From NCBI GenBank assembly GCA_944320865.1, contig CALUJC010000072.1:1-37747 (forward strand): DNA of 37,747 bases. The letters run 5' to 3'. The position numbers and the translations under genes are program-made. Origin of the DNA: an uncultured Bacteroides sp. Its GTDB lineage: Bacteria; Bacteroidota; Bacteroidia; Bacteroidales; Bacteroidaceae. Each line of letters begins with the position of its first letter. Position 1 is the first letter of the stretch. The notes beneath the pieces are model-generated. The model was given only the letters and a program-made list of their open reading frames with translations, did no database searches and was not told where the DNA came from. Positions 24,036-32,087 of the stretch are shown here, one piece after another.

Positions 24036-26594
24036 TTAGAACGACATGCGGAAGGTGAGGCGCACGCCCCGCGTCTGTATGTTCGGGTGGTGGCGGTAGT
24101 TCAGTCGCCACACGTAGTCTATGCGCATTACCTTGAAGATGTTCTCAATGCCTACGCCCGCCTCCATATAGGGGGTGCGGCGCATGGTGTACGTCCCTTC
24201 GGGGAAGGCAAAGAGGCCCTCGCCCTGCTTCATGGGGTTGTTCTTGTCCGTGAGGTGGCCCCACAGGCCGCGGAAGGTGAACACTTCGCGCCATTGCAGC
24301 TTCTTGATGAGGGGGATGCGGTTCAGCAGCTGGCCGTTCATGTAGTAGGTCACGTCCCACGAAGCATACTCGTCGTTGATGAACTCCATGGCGTTCATGT
24401 TGGTGTACGACTCGGGCTGTATGGTGTACGTCAGGTTGGCGTTGGGGATGATGAGCAGCGGGTAGGGCACCTTGTTCCACACCTTGCCTGCTTTGAGGAT
24501 GACGTCCAGGTAGCCGAAGGCCGAGAACCAGAAGCGCTTCTGCATGCCCACGTCCGTGCGATGGTAGTCGTAGGAAGACCCCAGCAGCCCCTTCTTGGCC
24601 ATGACGTGGCTCAGGTTGAAGATGAAGGCGTCGAAGGTGATGGGGATGCGCTGCGTGTGCGTCTGGTAGAACTTTTCGCCCCGGGCGTAGCGGAAGCGCA
24701 GCTCCAGCTCCGTCATGTCGTAGTGGCCCACAGGGGTGGTGGTGCCGTCGGCATTGAGGCGGTCGAAGCGGGCGTAGGGCGTGGCATATTCGCGCAGGTT
24801 GCGCACGATGGCGTTGTATGAAATGCCGTTGTAGTGCTCGCGCGTGTACGTCAGCTCGGCCTTGCGCAGGTAGGTGGCGCGAGTGTCTTTCTTGCGGCGG
24901 ATGGCGAGCATGATGTTGTCCTTGCTGGTGTACATGTAGTCTTGTCCCAGCTTATTGATGTCGTACATGTACTCCAGGCTGAGCGAGTGGCGGGGGAACT
25001 CGCGCAGAAAGTCCTTACGGTCGTTGAAGGAGTACTCCACAAGGGCGTCGTACTTCATCTTCTTATCCTTGGTGCCGTAGGCGGCATATCCCTCGATAAA
25101 CAAGTTCTTATGGAAGACAGGCGTAGTGGCTCCGCCCAGGCGGAAGCGTGCGCCCTCGATGGCGTTGCCGTTGATGACGGAGTTCACCGGCCCGAAGTCA
25201 AACTTGTTGCGCTTGGGGTCTTTGCAGGTGGCCACGTAGCCGGAGAGGATGGCGGTGAACACCTTCTCGGTGATGGCGAACGCGGGCACGGAGCGCAGGC
25301 GCGTCATCAGCGTGCTGACGGAGTTGGGGTTCTTCTTCACGGCTTCGGGCGGACGGATGGCGGTCCAGTACTCCTCGGGGCGGTCGTAGGCGTTCTGCTC
25401 GGCAATGACGGGCGCGCTCTCGTCGAAGATGCGGGCTTGCGAGGGCTCGGGCTTGTCGAACGAATGGTTGCTGTACACCACCAGCCGTCGGGCGTACATG
25501 CCTTTCGACTTCTCGGTGAGCTTGAAGTTGAGGCTCATGTCGTCCTTGGTGATGAGGCGGGTGCCGTCGGGCAGGCGCTCGTAGGTCTGGTCGATGGCCA
25601 TGCGCGACACGAAGTTCAGGTTGATGTCCTGCGGCACGTTCATCTGGGCGCGCTGCACGAAGTAGGTGGAGTCCAGCCGCACGAACAGGTGTCCGGTGAA
25701 GCCGAACGACTCCGAGCTGAAGGGCACGAAGCCCAGGTCCACGCACCGGTGCCCGTCTACCTGGAGCGTGTCCATCAGGTAGTACTTGTAGAAGGTGGGG
25801 CCCAGGGTGGAGAGGGGGCTGACGAAGCGTTGCAGAAACAGGGGGATGTTGTTCTGGAAGATGTCCACCTCCTGCAGCGTCTCGTCGAGAAACTGCTGCA
25901 CGCCGTCGCGCGAGGCCAGCACCTCGTCCAGCCCGGCGGAGTGGCTGCCCTCCAGCAGGCTGCGCTCGGCGTGCGGGTCGCGGCGGTAGAAGATGCGCTC
26001 CTTCTTCTCCTTCTCGGACAGGGGCAGGATGGTGGTGCCCGCGTCGAGCGTGTCGACAAACTCCTCCAAGAAGTCAAACTTGCCCTTCTTGCCGTCGGCG
26101 TGCGGCTTGGGCTGGTAGTCGTTTCGGGCGATGGTTATCTTCTCGTATCGGTCGTAACTGTAGTAGTCGTGCTGGCGGGGGTCGTTGGCGTTGCGCATCT
26201 CAATGACGCGGCGCACGAAGGTCACGGCAGGATTGTCGCGCCGGCGGTAGCGTTCGCGCTTGGGCTCGATGACCACCTCCTGCAGCGTCAGTCCGTCTTG
26301 CACCAGGCGTATGTCGAGGGTGGTGGTGCGTCCGGCGCGGATGGGGATGCGCTTTGTGGCGTAGCCCAGGTAGGACACCTCCAGCACCTTGCCCGGCGTG
26401 GAGGTGGTGAGCGTGAAGCTGCCGTCGTCCGCCGTGCTGGTGCCTATGGTGGTGCCGGGGAAGGCGAGGGCCACGTAGGGCAGCCGTTCGCCCGTCAGCG
26501 AGTCGGTCACCACGCCGCGCAGGGTGGTCTGTTGCGCCATGGCTGCTGCCGCAAGGGCCAGCAGGGTGAGAAACATGAGTATCCTTTTCGTCAT
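24036..26594 (-). CDS. DUF5686 / carboxypeptidase-regulatory-like outer-membrane protein
   Basis: A large exported protein of 852 residues. A signal peptide (1-20, ending AAMAQ) is followed by a CarboxypepD_reg-like beta-sandwich (about 22-100: LRGVVTDSLTGERLPYVALA, then LEVSYLGYATKRI) and the long DUF5686 region. The C-terminal third alternates short aromatic-rich strands and ends in RLTFRMSF, a terminal Phe typical of outer-membrane beta barrels. The N-terminal sandwich is shared with TonB-dependent receptors, but plug and TonB-box features are lacking. Its start lies about 130 nt past the thioesterase stop across repeat R3, so it may be a distal gene of the polyene-like cluster or separate. 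Its function is unknown. Confidence 0.83.
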   Translation of the reverse strand: MTKRILMFLTLLALAAAAMAQQTTLRGVVTDSLTGERLPYVALAFPGTTIGTSTADDGSFTLTTSTPGKVLEVSYLGYATKRIPIRAGRTTTLDIRLVQDGLTLQEVVIEPKRERYRRRDNPAVTFVRRVIEMRNANDPRQHDYYSYDRYEKITIARNDYQPKPHADGKKGKFDFLEEFVDTLDAGTTILPLSEKEKKERIFYRRDPHAERSLLEGSHSAGLDEVLASRDGVQQFLDETLQEVDIFQNNIPLFLQRFVSPLSTLGPTFYKYYLMDTLQVDGHRCVDLGFVPFSSESFGFTGHLFVRLDSTYFVQRAQMNVPQDINLNFVSRMAIDQTYERLPDGTRLITKDDMSLNFKLTEKSKGMYARRLVVYSNHSFDKPEPSQARIFDESAPVIAEQNAYDRPEEYWTAIRPPEAVKKNPNSVSTLMTRLRSVPAFAITEKVFTAILSGYVATCKDPKRNKFDFGPVNSVINGNAIEGARFRLGGATTPVFHKNLFIEGYAAYGTKDKKMKYDALVEYSFNDRKDFLREFPRHSLSLEYMYDINKLGQDYMYTSKDNIMLAIRRKKDTRATYLRKAELTYTREHYNGISYNAIVRNLREYATPYARFDRLNADGTTTPVGHYDMTELELRFRYARGEKFYQTHTQRIPITFDAFIFNLSHVMAKKGLLGSSYDYHRTDVGMQKRFWFSAFGYLDVILKAGKVWNKVPYPLLIIPNANLTYTIQPESYTNMNAMEFINDEYASWDVTYYMNGQLLNRIPLIKKLQWREVFTFRGLWGHLTDKNNPMKQGEGLFAFPEGTYTMRRTPYMEAGVGIENIFKVMRIDYVWRLNYRHHPNIQTRGVRLTFRMSF

Positions 26595-26654
26595 AGTCCT
26601 TGGTCTTTTTAGTATTCGGTTATCCCCCGCGTAAGGGGCTTATAATGAGCGTTT

Positions 26655-26727
26655 GGTGGCCTTCCAACGCCAGCGCGGTAGCTTTCCAACGCCAGCACGG
26701 TGGCGATGGTAGGCCAGCACGGCGGGC
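26655..26727. repeat. GC-rich modular intergenic repeat, copy R3
   Basis: Modules GGTGGC, CTTCCAAC, GCCAGCGC, GGTAGC, TTTCCAAC, GCCAGCAC, GGTGGCGATGGTAGG and CCAGCACGG in alternation. They are the same words as R1, R2 and R4. It fills the gap between the thioesterase and DUF5686 genes. Confidence 0.75.
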
Positions 26728-27150
26728 TTAGAGGCCCAGCCAGCGTGCCTTCCAGAGGCGGTAGTAGTCGGGCTCGTCCACCATCAGCTGGCCCTGCGGG
26801 TCGATGAACAGCTGCACGGTGCGGGCCTCGGCGCACAGGGTGTGGTCGGCAGCGCGGTAGATGTGGTACTCGTAGTCCAGTCTCGCCCCGGGCCGGGGCA
26901 CGTAGCGCGTGTGCACCTCGGCCACGTCGTTCAGTCGCAAGGGGGCGCGGTAGGTGAGGTGCAGGTCGTACAGCGGCGCGTAGATGCCCGCCTGCTGCAT
27001 GTCGGCGTAGCCTATGCCGGGGTAGCGCCGGCCGAACGACTCGCGCCCGTCTTCCAGGTAGAGGACGTACGAGCCGTGCCAGGCGCAGCGCATGGAGTCT
27101 ATTTCGCTGAAGCGCACGGGGGTTTGGCAGATGTCTTCCAGTGTGTTCAT
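26728..27150 (-). CDS. Hotdog-fold acyl-CoA/ACP thioesterase
   Basis: A 140-residue single hotdog domain of the 4-hydroxybenzoyl-CoA thioesterase/YbgC/FadM group. The active-site stretch reads VRFSEIDSMRCAWHGSYVLY, then LEDGRESFG, so the Asp after the first strand and the helix Glu/Asp-Gly-Arg are kept. It probably releases the finished acyl chain from the ACP or edits misloaded chains. Its ATG overlaps the reductase stop by 4 nt (ATGA), tying it to the FAS-like operon. Confidence 0.87.
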   Translation of the reverse strand: MNTLEDICQTPVRFSEIDSMRCAWHGSYVLYLEDGRESFGRRYPGIGYADMQQAGIYAPLYDLHLTYRAPLRLNDVAEVHTRYVPRPGARLDYEYHIYRAADHTLCAEARTVQLFIDPQGQLMVDEPDYYRLWKARWLGL

Positions 27151-27878
27151 GTGTACAGCCCCCCGTCTATGGCAATGACGTTGCCGGTGATGTAGCCCGC
27201 GTCGGGCGAGGCCAGGAAGCCCACGAGGCGGGCCACCTCATCGGGCGTGCCGAAGCGGTTGGCGGGGATGGTGCGGCGCAGTGCCTCCTGGTCTAGCCCC
27301 TCCACCATGTCGGTCTGGATGAAGCCGGGCGCCACGGCGTTGACGGTGACGTTCTTGCGCGCCACCTCCTGCGCCAGGGCTTTGGTGGCGGCGATGATGC
27401 CCCCCTTGGCTGCAGAGTAGTTGGCCTGGCCGGGCATGCCCTTCAGCCCGCTCACGCTGGCCAGGCTGACGATGCGCCCGTACTTGTGGCGCAGCATGGG
27501 CTGCAGCAGCAGCTGGGTGACGTTGTAGAAGCCGCCCAGCGAGGTGCCGAGCACGCTGTCCCAATCCTCGTCGGGCATAAAGACCATGAGGTTGTCGCGG
27601 CGGATGCCGGCGTTGTTCACCAGCACCTCTATGTATTCTTCGGGATGGGCCTCCATCCAGGCGTCGAGCACTTTGCGCGTCTGCGCGCGGTTGCTTACGT
27701 CGAATTGCAGCACCTCGCCGTCCTGTCCGGCTTGGCGCACTTGTGTCAGGGTGTTTTCCGCCTCGGCGGTGTTGCTCACGCAGTTCACGAGCACGTGGTA
27801 GCCCATCTCTGCCAGTCTTATGCAGATGGCGCGGCCGATGCCCCGGCTGCCTCCGGTTACTAATGCGTACTTTGTCAT
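27147..27878 (-). CDS. fabG: 3-oxoacyl-ACP reductase (FabG-like SDR)
   Basis: NADPH-dependent short-chain dehydrogenase of 243 residues that reduces the beta-keto group of an acyl-ACP. The cofactor motif is TGGSRGIGRA (G9-G15), then NNAG, the catalytic Ser in VSLASVSG, and Y154/K158 in YSAAKGG. The C-terminus GNVIAIDGGLYT is typical of FabG. An alternative start two codons upstream (27884) is possible. In this operon it is probably a dedicated pathway copy rather than the housekeeping FabG. It follows a repeat-filled gap of about 130 nt and overlaps the thioesterase by 4 nt. Confidence 0.9.
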   Translation of the reverse strand: MTKYALVTGGSRGIGRAICIRLAEMGYHVLVNCVSNTAEAENTLTQVRQAGQDGEVLQFDVSNRAQTRKVLDAWMEAHPEEYIEVLVNNAGIRRDNLMVFMPDEDWDSVLGTSLGGFYNVTQLLLQPMLRHKYGRIVSLASVSGLKGMPGQANYSAAKGGIIAATKALAQEVARKNVTVNAVAPGFIQTDMVEGLDQEALRRTIPANRFGTPDEVARLVGFLASPDAGYITGNVIAIDGGLYT

Positions 27879-27898
27879 AATCATAATGTTTTTGGTTT

Positions 27899-28014
27899 AG
27901 TTGACGAGGGGACGAGTTGACAAGGGTACAAGGAGATAGGTACCGCCCTTGTTTCCTCGTTAACTTGTCTCCTTGTTACCTCATTTCCTCGTTCCCTCGT
28001 TAACTTGTTTCCTT
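27899..28014. repeat. Word-repeat hairpin between flavoprotein and fabG
   Basis: Left arm 27899-27940 pairs imperfectly with right arm about 27963-28002 over about 40 bp. Both are composed of repeated words such as ACAAGGAGA and TTCCTCGTTAACTTGT. The right side runs up to, and possibly into, the last codons of the flavoprotein gene (stop 28016-28018). Confidence 0.7.
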
Positions 28015-28015
28015 G

Positions 28016-29497
28016 TCAACTTGTTATTATCTCCCAAATCCGTTCCCGTCCCAGCAGTGCGGCGCAGGTGAAGAGCGCCGTCATTGTCACCCCGTGCACG
28101 CCGTGCAGCATCAGGCTCTGCCCGGTAAGGAGCAGGTTGGGGATGGGGGTGCGCACGGAGAGCTGTGTACCCAGTGGATTGTTGCAGTCTTTGCGCACGC
28201 CGTAGGCCGAACCTTGGGGTGTGCCGGTGTAGTCGCGGTAGGTCAGCGGGGTACTGGTGTATATCTGTTCCACACAGTCGCGCAGCCCCGGCACCGCCTG
28301 TCCTGCCAAGGCGATGCACTCGTCGGCCAGCCGTGCCTTCAGGGCCTGGTAGTCTTCACCCCGCCGGCTCACGCGGCTGTCCTGCCACGGAAGGCACTGT
28401 TGCCACGTCATGGGGGTGAGCAGGTCTATCTGGCGGGTATACGGGCTGCCGTCGTCGGGCACCCGGCAACTCACCAGCACGCCACCCACATGCCCGTCCT
28501 TTTGGGGTAATGTCCATACGTCGGGGCGGGCATAGACGTAGTGGTTGTGGTTGAAGTACCTTACCGCCTGCGGCTTCAGCACGAGTGACGCGGTGAACAT
28601 GCCGCAAGTGTTCTCCAGCGCGGCCATGCGCCGGCGGTAGGCGGGCCGCAGCAGATGGCTTTGTCCCACCAGGGCGCAGGTCGTAGCGGGGTGCAGGCTG
28701 CTGATGAAGAACTCGGCTTCGTGGCACGTGCCGTCCGCGCAGCGGGCAAGGCTTAGCCTTCCGTCGTGTCCGGCCAGTGCGGCGACCTGCGCGTTGCACA
28801 GCACCTCGCCACCTTGTGCCCGGATGCCTTGCACCAGCGTGTCCGCCAGTTGCGAGGCACCGCCTTTCAGCCGCCAACTACTTTCGAGGTAGCTGCTGTG
28901 CCCGTGGGCGAAGGTGAACAGCGGCAGTGTCTCGCGGCGCAGCTCCATCTTCAGGGCGGTGCCGCTCAGCACGTCGATGAGCAGCGGGTCGCGGAATAAT
29001 CCTTGCAGGTATTGCCGGGCGTTGGTTTCCATCAGGCGCTCGGTGAACGACGGGTCTGCCGCTCCGTCGGGGTCCAGCAAGTCCGACTCGTGTGCCGAGG
29101 CTTGCTTCAGCAGGCGGACGTATTGCTGCAGTGCGGCGCGTTCCTGGGGGAAGTCGGCGGCGAGCGTTTGCACGAAGTCATCGTAGCCTTGGGCAAAGGC
29201 GAAGTTGCGGCCTCCGATGGTCACCCGGTCGAACAACTTGTCCATCCGTACCCAGGGCAACGCCGTCAGCCCCAGGTGGCGGAACACGGCGTGCATGGGT
29301 GTCCCCTCGTCCAGTCCGCCCACGTAGTGGAAGCCGGTGTCGAAGTCCAGCCCGTGCCTGCGGTACGTCTGCAGGCAGCCGCCCGGCTGTGTGCCTTGCT
29401 CCAGTACCAGCACATCCAGTCCGGCGCGGGCCAGGATGCCGGCGCAGAGCAGTCCGCCCAGTCCGCTGCCTATGATGATGACGTCATGCCTGCTCAT
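28016..29497 (-). CDS. Phytoene-desaturase-like NAD(P)/FAD-dependent oxidoreductase
   Basis: Flavoprotein of 493 residues in the CrtI/CrtISO/carotenoid-isomerase superfamily. The dinucleotide-binding start DVIIIGSGLGGLLCAGILAR contains G11-x-G13-x-x-G16, followed by VLVLEQGTQPGGCLQTY, as in CrtI enzymes. The C-terminus has LLLTGQSLMLHGVHGV, a CrtI-like FAD-closing motif. No phytoene synthase or other carotenoid gene is near, so the substrate is more likely the ACP-bound or released polyene chain (desaturation, saturation or isomerisation). The start overlaps the upstream dehydratase gene by 14 nt, evidence of cotranslation. Fold confidence is high, reaction uncertain. Confidence 0.87.
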   Translation of the reverse strand: MSRHDVIIIGSGLGGLLCAGILARAGLDVLVLEQGTQPGGCLQTYRRHGLDFDTGFHYVGGLDEGTPMHAVFRHLGLTALPWVRMDKLFDRVTIGGRNFAFAQGYDDFVQTLAADFPQERAALQQYVRLLKQASAHESDLLDPDGAADPSFTERLMETNARQYLQGLFRDPLLIDVLSGTALKMELRRETLPLFTFAHGHSSYLESSWRLKGGASQLADTLVQGIRAQGGEVLCNAQVAALAGHDGRLSLARCADGTCHEAEFFISSLHPATTCALVGQSHLLRPAYRRRMAALENTCGMFTASLVLKPQAVRYFNHNHYVYARPDVWTLPQKDGHVGGVLVSCRVPDDGSPYTRQIDLLTPMTWQQCLPWQDSRVSRRGEDYQALKARLADECIALAGQAVPGLRDCVEQIYTSTPLTYRDYTGTPQGSAYGVRKDCNNPLGTQLSVRTPIPNLLLTGQSLMLHGVHGVTMTALFTCAALLGRERIWEIITS

Positions 29498-29855
29498 GCA
29501 TCTCCCCCTTGAAGTCCAAGTAAGTGGTGTTGCCTGCGGCCATGCGGGCGGTTACGGCGTAACCTCCCTCCACAGGCTCGGTGTGCAGGCTGACATCCAG
29601 CCAAGGGCAGCGCGCGGGCGTGGCTACGGCCGTGAAGCGGCATTGCCTGATGGCGGTGATGGACAACTGTTTGCCCGTCAGCAGCATGGCGCACTCTTTC
29701 ACCACCTGCACGTTGCACACGCCGGGGCACACGGGTTTGCCCGGAAAGTGCCCACGGTACACGTCGCAGTCCGGCAGCAGGGTGATGCGGAAGGTGGTCT
29801 CTCCCTCCTCTGTGTTCCAACCGTCTATCTTGTAGTAACGTCCTCTCAGTAGCAT
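29484..29855 (-). CDS. FabZ/ApeI-like hotdog dehydratase
   Basis: A 123-residue single-hotdog protein with YRGHFPGKPVCPGVCNVQ. The His36 of HFPG matches the FabZ/FabA catalytic His, but the acidic residue fourteen positions later (Glu in FabZ, Asp in FabA) is Gln50 here. Aryl-polyene dehydratases of the ApeI group may share this pattern. Expected to dehydrate 3-hydroxyacyl-ACP to the trans-2-enoyl product without a following enoyl reductase, giving conjugated double bonds. It overlaps the flavoprotein gene by 14 nt. Confidence 0.78.
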   Translation of the reverse strand: MLLRGRYYKIDGWNTEEGETTFRITLLPDCDVYRGHFPGKPVCPGVCNVQVVKECAMLLTGKQLSITAIRQCRFTAVATPARCPWLDVSLHTEPVEGGYAVTARMAAGNTTYLDFKGEMHEQA

Positions 29856-29880
29856 GGCTGTGTAGTGTTGTTGTACGTGG

Positions 29881-30309
29881 TTATGCGATGGATATCTTCA
29901 TTTGCGTCGTGGCCACCGTTTCGTCTCCTACCCGTGTTTCGCCGGTGAGCAGGGTGATGCCGCCCGTCTCCGCACCGAAGCTAATGGCGGTAATCACCGT
30001 TTCGCCCATCTGCGGGCGGCGCAGCAGGCGGAACCGCTTCACCTCGCCGATGTAGCCCACGGGCGGACGGGAGGCTCCTGCGCGGAGTGCCTTGTATCCG
30101 GCCAGGGCGGAGGCCGACTGGGCGATGTGCTCTATCAGCCCCGTCTCGTCCAGGCAACCGTCTTCGTCGAGGAAGAAGTTGTCCGGGCGGATGGTGAGGC
30201 AGGTGCGTGCCGTGTCATCCTGCGCCTCCAGCAGGCGGTCCACCATGAGGATGGGCGCGCGCTGCGGGATGAGGCGGTCGATGGGGGGATACTGTGCGCT
30301 GTCCGTCAT
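29881..30309 (-). CDS. ApeP-like hotdog 3-hydroxyacyl-ACP dehydratase
   Basis: A 142-residue hotdog protein of the COG4706/ApeP type. The family's start motif usually reads LPHRxPMLLVD and is IPQRAPILMVD here, with Gln16 replacing His. A later LIEHIAQSASALAGY (E60, Q64) matches the central helix. In aryl-polyene synthesis ApeI and ApeP-type dehydratases occur together, as here. Whether this one is catalytic or a partner subunit is open. Its start overlaps the ACP stop by 4 nt. Confidence 0.78.
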   Translation of the reverse strand: MTDSAQYPPIDRLIPQRAPILMVDRLLEAQDDTARTCLTIRPDNFFLDEDGCLDETGLIEHIAQSASALAGYKALRAGASRPPVGYIGEVKRFRLLRRPQMGETVITAISFGAETGGITLLTGETRVGDETVATTQMKISIA

Positions 30310-30554
30310 GCCTGTGCCGCGTGGGATAGGATGTAGTCATACAGGTTGTCGAACGTCTGGATGGTCTTCAGCTCGCTGACGGGAATCTTAATCTTGTACG
30401 TCTGCTGGATGACGGCCACCAGGTCTACCAGGCTCAGGCTGTCCAGCGAGAGGGTTTCCTTGATGTTGGCGTCGGGGGCGAAGTTGGCTTCGTCCACTTC
30501 AAACTCTTCTGCCAGGAGGGCATTTACTTTCTCTACGATTTCTTCGCGTGTCAT
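30306..30554 (-). CDS. Acyl carrier protein
   Basis: An 82-residue ACP. The phosphopantetheine attachment site is S39 in TLSLDSLSLVDL, in the usual helix-II context, with acidic helices around it. It is distinct from a housekeeping AcpP, whose motif is usually GADSLDTVELVM. The gene sits between the ketosynthase and two dehydratases, so it is the dedicated carrier for this pathway. The ATG follows a leader of about 170 nt containing a 24-bp tandem array. Confidence 0.92.
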   Translation of the reverse strand: MTREEIVEKVNALLAEEFEVDEANFAPDANIKETLSLDSLSLVDLVAVIQQTYKIKIPVSELKTIQTFDNLYDYILSHAAQA

Positions 30555-30595
30555 AGTTCTTTTCTGATTTAAAAACGTTCATATTATATGGTGTG

Positions 30596-30727
30596 GTGTA
30601 CCCACTATACGATACAATAGTGTACCCACTATACGGTACAATAGTGTACCTACTATACGATACAATAGTGTATTCACTATACGATACAATAGTGTATCCA
30701 CTATACGGTACAATAGCGTACCCGCTA
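30596..30727. repeat. 24-bp tandem array, five full units plus a partial
   Basis: Units at 30596-30619, 30620-30643, 30644-30667, 30668-30691 and 30692-30715, then a decayed start of a sixth running into the ketosynthase stop codon (30725-30727). The consensus is GTGTAYCCACTATACGRTAC followed by AATA. Each unit can fold as CACTAT...ATAGTG, and GGTAC/GTACC pairs across unit borders. Units are adjacent with no spacers, so this is not a CRISPR. It lies between ketosynthase and ACP genes. Confidence 0.92.
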
Positions 30728-31954
30728 CTGGTCTTTCTTATCTCTTACCACCAGCGTGGAGTTCGTCCCCCCGAACCCGAAGGAGTTGGAGAGGAACGTG
30801 TCAAACCGGGCTTCCCTTGTCTCGGGCACGATGTTGAGGCAGGCGGTGTCGTCGTCGGGGTGCTCGAAGTTGAGGCTACCGGCAATGAATCCGCCCTTCA
30901 TCATCAGCGTGGAGTAGATGATTTCGCTGGCGCCGGCCATCCACATCTCGTGCCCCGTCTGGCCTTTGGTGGAGGTGACGGGCACGCGGTAGTCGCCAAA
31001 CACCTGCGCGATGGCCTGTGCCTCGCGGGCATCGCCGATGCGGGTAGAGGTGGCATGGGCGTTGACGTAGCCTATCTCCTTGGGGTTGATGCCTCCCTGC
31101 TTCAGGCAGAGTTCCAGCGAGTGGGCGGGACCGGCCACGTTGGGCGTGGAGATGTGGTCGCCGTTGCCCGAGAAACCCCAGCTTACTATCTCGGCCAGGA
31201 TGGGCGCGCCGCGCCGCACGGCATGTTCGTAGCTCTCCACGACGACGGTTGCCGCCCCGCCACCGGGCACCAGGCCGTCGCGGTCGCGGTCGAAGGGCCG
31301 GCTGGCGCGCGTGGGCTCGTCCTCGCGGATGGAGAACGACTGTATGCCGTCGAACGCAGCCACGCCGTACATGTTGGCCTCCTGTGCGCCGCCGCACACC
31401 ACGCAATCCTGCAGGCCGTTGCGTATGAGCAGCCAGGCCAGGCCTATGGCGTGCGAGCCCGAGGCGCAGGCGCCCGAGGCGGTGAGGTTGATGCCCTTCA
31501 GGTGGAACAGGCAGGCCAGGTTCATGGTGACGGTGGAGTTCATGGACTGGAAGATGGCGCCGCTGCCGCAGGCCGCCGTGTCGTGAAACTCGCGGAACTT
31601 GTCCAGCGCGCGCATCGTGGCCTCGGCCACCGAGTCGTTGCCGTAGATGATGCCTACTTCGTGCGCGTCGATGTAGTCTTGGTCGAGGTGCGCGTGCTGC
31701 AGGGCGGCGCGTGTGGCCATGTAGGCATATTGTGCCTCTTCGGGCATGAACTGGCGCAGGTTGCGCGAGATGTAAGGCTTCAGGTCGGGCCGGGGCACAT
31801 CGGCACACAGGGCGGAGCGGAAGCCCGCCTCCTTGCGTTCGGGGCTGAACACGATGCCGCTTTTGCCTTGGCGGAGCGACTGGGCCACTTCGTCGAGCGT
31901 GGTGCCCAGGCACGACCAGATGCCCATGCCGGTGATTACTACTTTTCTTTCCAT
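30725..31954 (-). CDS. Beta-ketoacyl-ACP synthase (KAS II/FabF-like)
   Basis: Condensing enzyme of 409 residues. The thiolase-fold triad is complete: C163 in SGACASGSHA, H300 in NAHATST and H335 in GQTGHEMWMAG. The C-terminal SNSFGFGGTNSTLVV is the standard glycine-rich loop. It elongates an acyl chain on the adjacent ACP with malonyl-ACP. It is the only ketosynthase in the window, with no chain-length-factor-like partner and no malonyl-transferase, so the cluster must borrow other functions or be incomplete here. It is the first gene of the operon. I see no clear -7 box in the hairpin-rich gap upstream. Confidence 0.93.
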   Translation of the reverse strand: MERKVVITGMGIWSCLGTTLDEVAQSLRQGKSGIVFSPERKEAGFRSALCADVPRPDLKPYISRNLRQFMPEEAQYAYMATRAALQHAHLDQDYIDAHEVGIIYGNDSVAEATMRALDKFREFHDTAACGSGAIFQSMNSTVTMNLACLFHLKGINLTASGACASGSHAIGLAWLLIRNGLQDCVVCGGAQEANMYGVAAFDGIQSFSIREDEPTRASRPFDRDRDGLVPGGGAATVVVESYEHAVRRGAPILAEIVSWGFSGNGDHISTPNVAGPAHSLELCLKQGGINPKEIGYVNAHATSTRIGDAREAQAIAQVFGDYRVPVTSTKGQTGHEMWMAGASEIIYSTLMMKGGFIAGSLNFEHPDDDTACLNIVPETREARFDTFLSNSFGFGGTNSTLVVRDKKDQ

Positions 31955-31961
31955 AAGTCAT

Positions 31962-32079
31962 TTGTCAGCTACGAGCTACGAGTTACGAGCTACAAGTAGT
32001 AGCACATAGCTGGAGCAGATAGCCTGTTTTTATTGTTATTGTCTTCTTATTCTTTCTTACTTGTCACTTGTAGCTCGTA
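31962..32079. repeat. Word-repeat hairpin upstream of the ketosynthase
   Basis: The left part is a series of related words (GCTACGAGCTACGAGTTACG). A perfect 14-bp stem pairs 31984-31997 (TACGAGCTACAAGT) with 32066-32079 across a 68-nt T-rich loop. It sits between the GNAT-like gene (stop 32088) and the ketosynthase start and may terminate the former. Confidence 0.7.
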
Positions 32080-32087
32080 GCTTGTCA

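Noticed and set aside
24834-26612. Forward open frame of 592 codons opposite DUF5686
   Set aside because: Shadow frame. The reverse-strand protein has a signal peptide, a regulatory-domain fold and a terminal Phe.
28016-29497. Carotenoid biosynthesis gene
   Set aside because: The flavoprotein is CrtI-like, but no phytoene synthase, cyclase or isoprenoid gene is nearby, and it overlaps a dehydratase of the FAS-like operon.
30596-30727. CRISPR-like repeat array
   Set aside because: Units of 24 bp follow each other with no spacers and no cas genes are nearby, so it is a tandem repeat.
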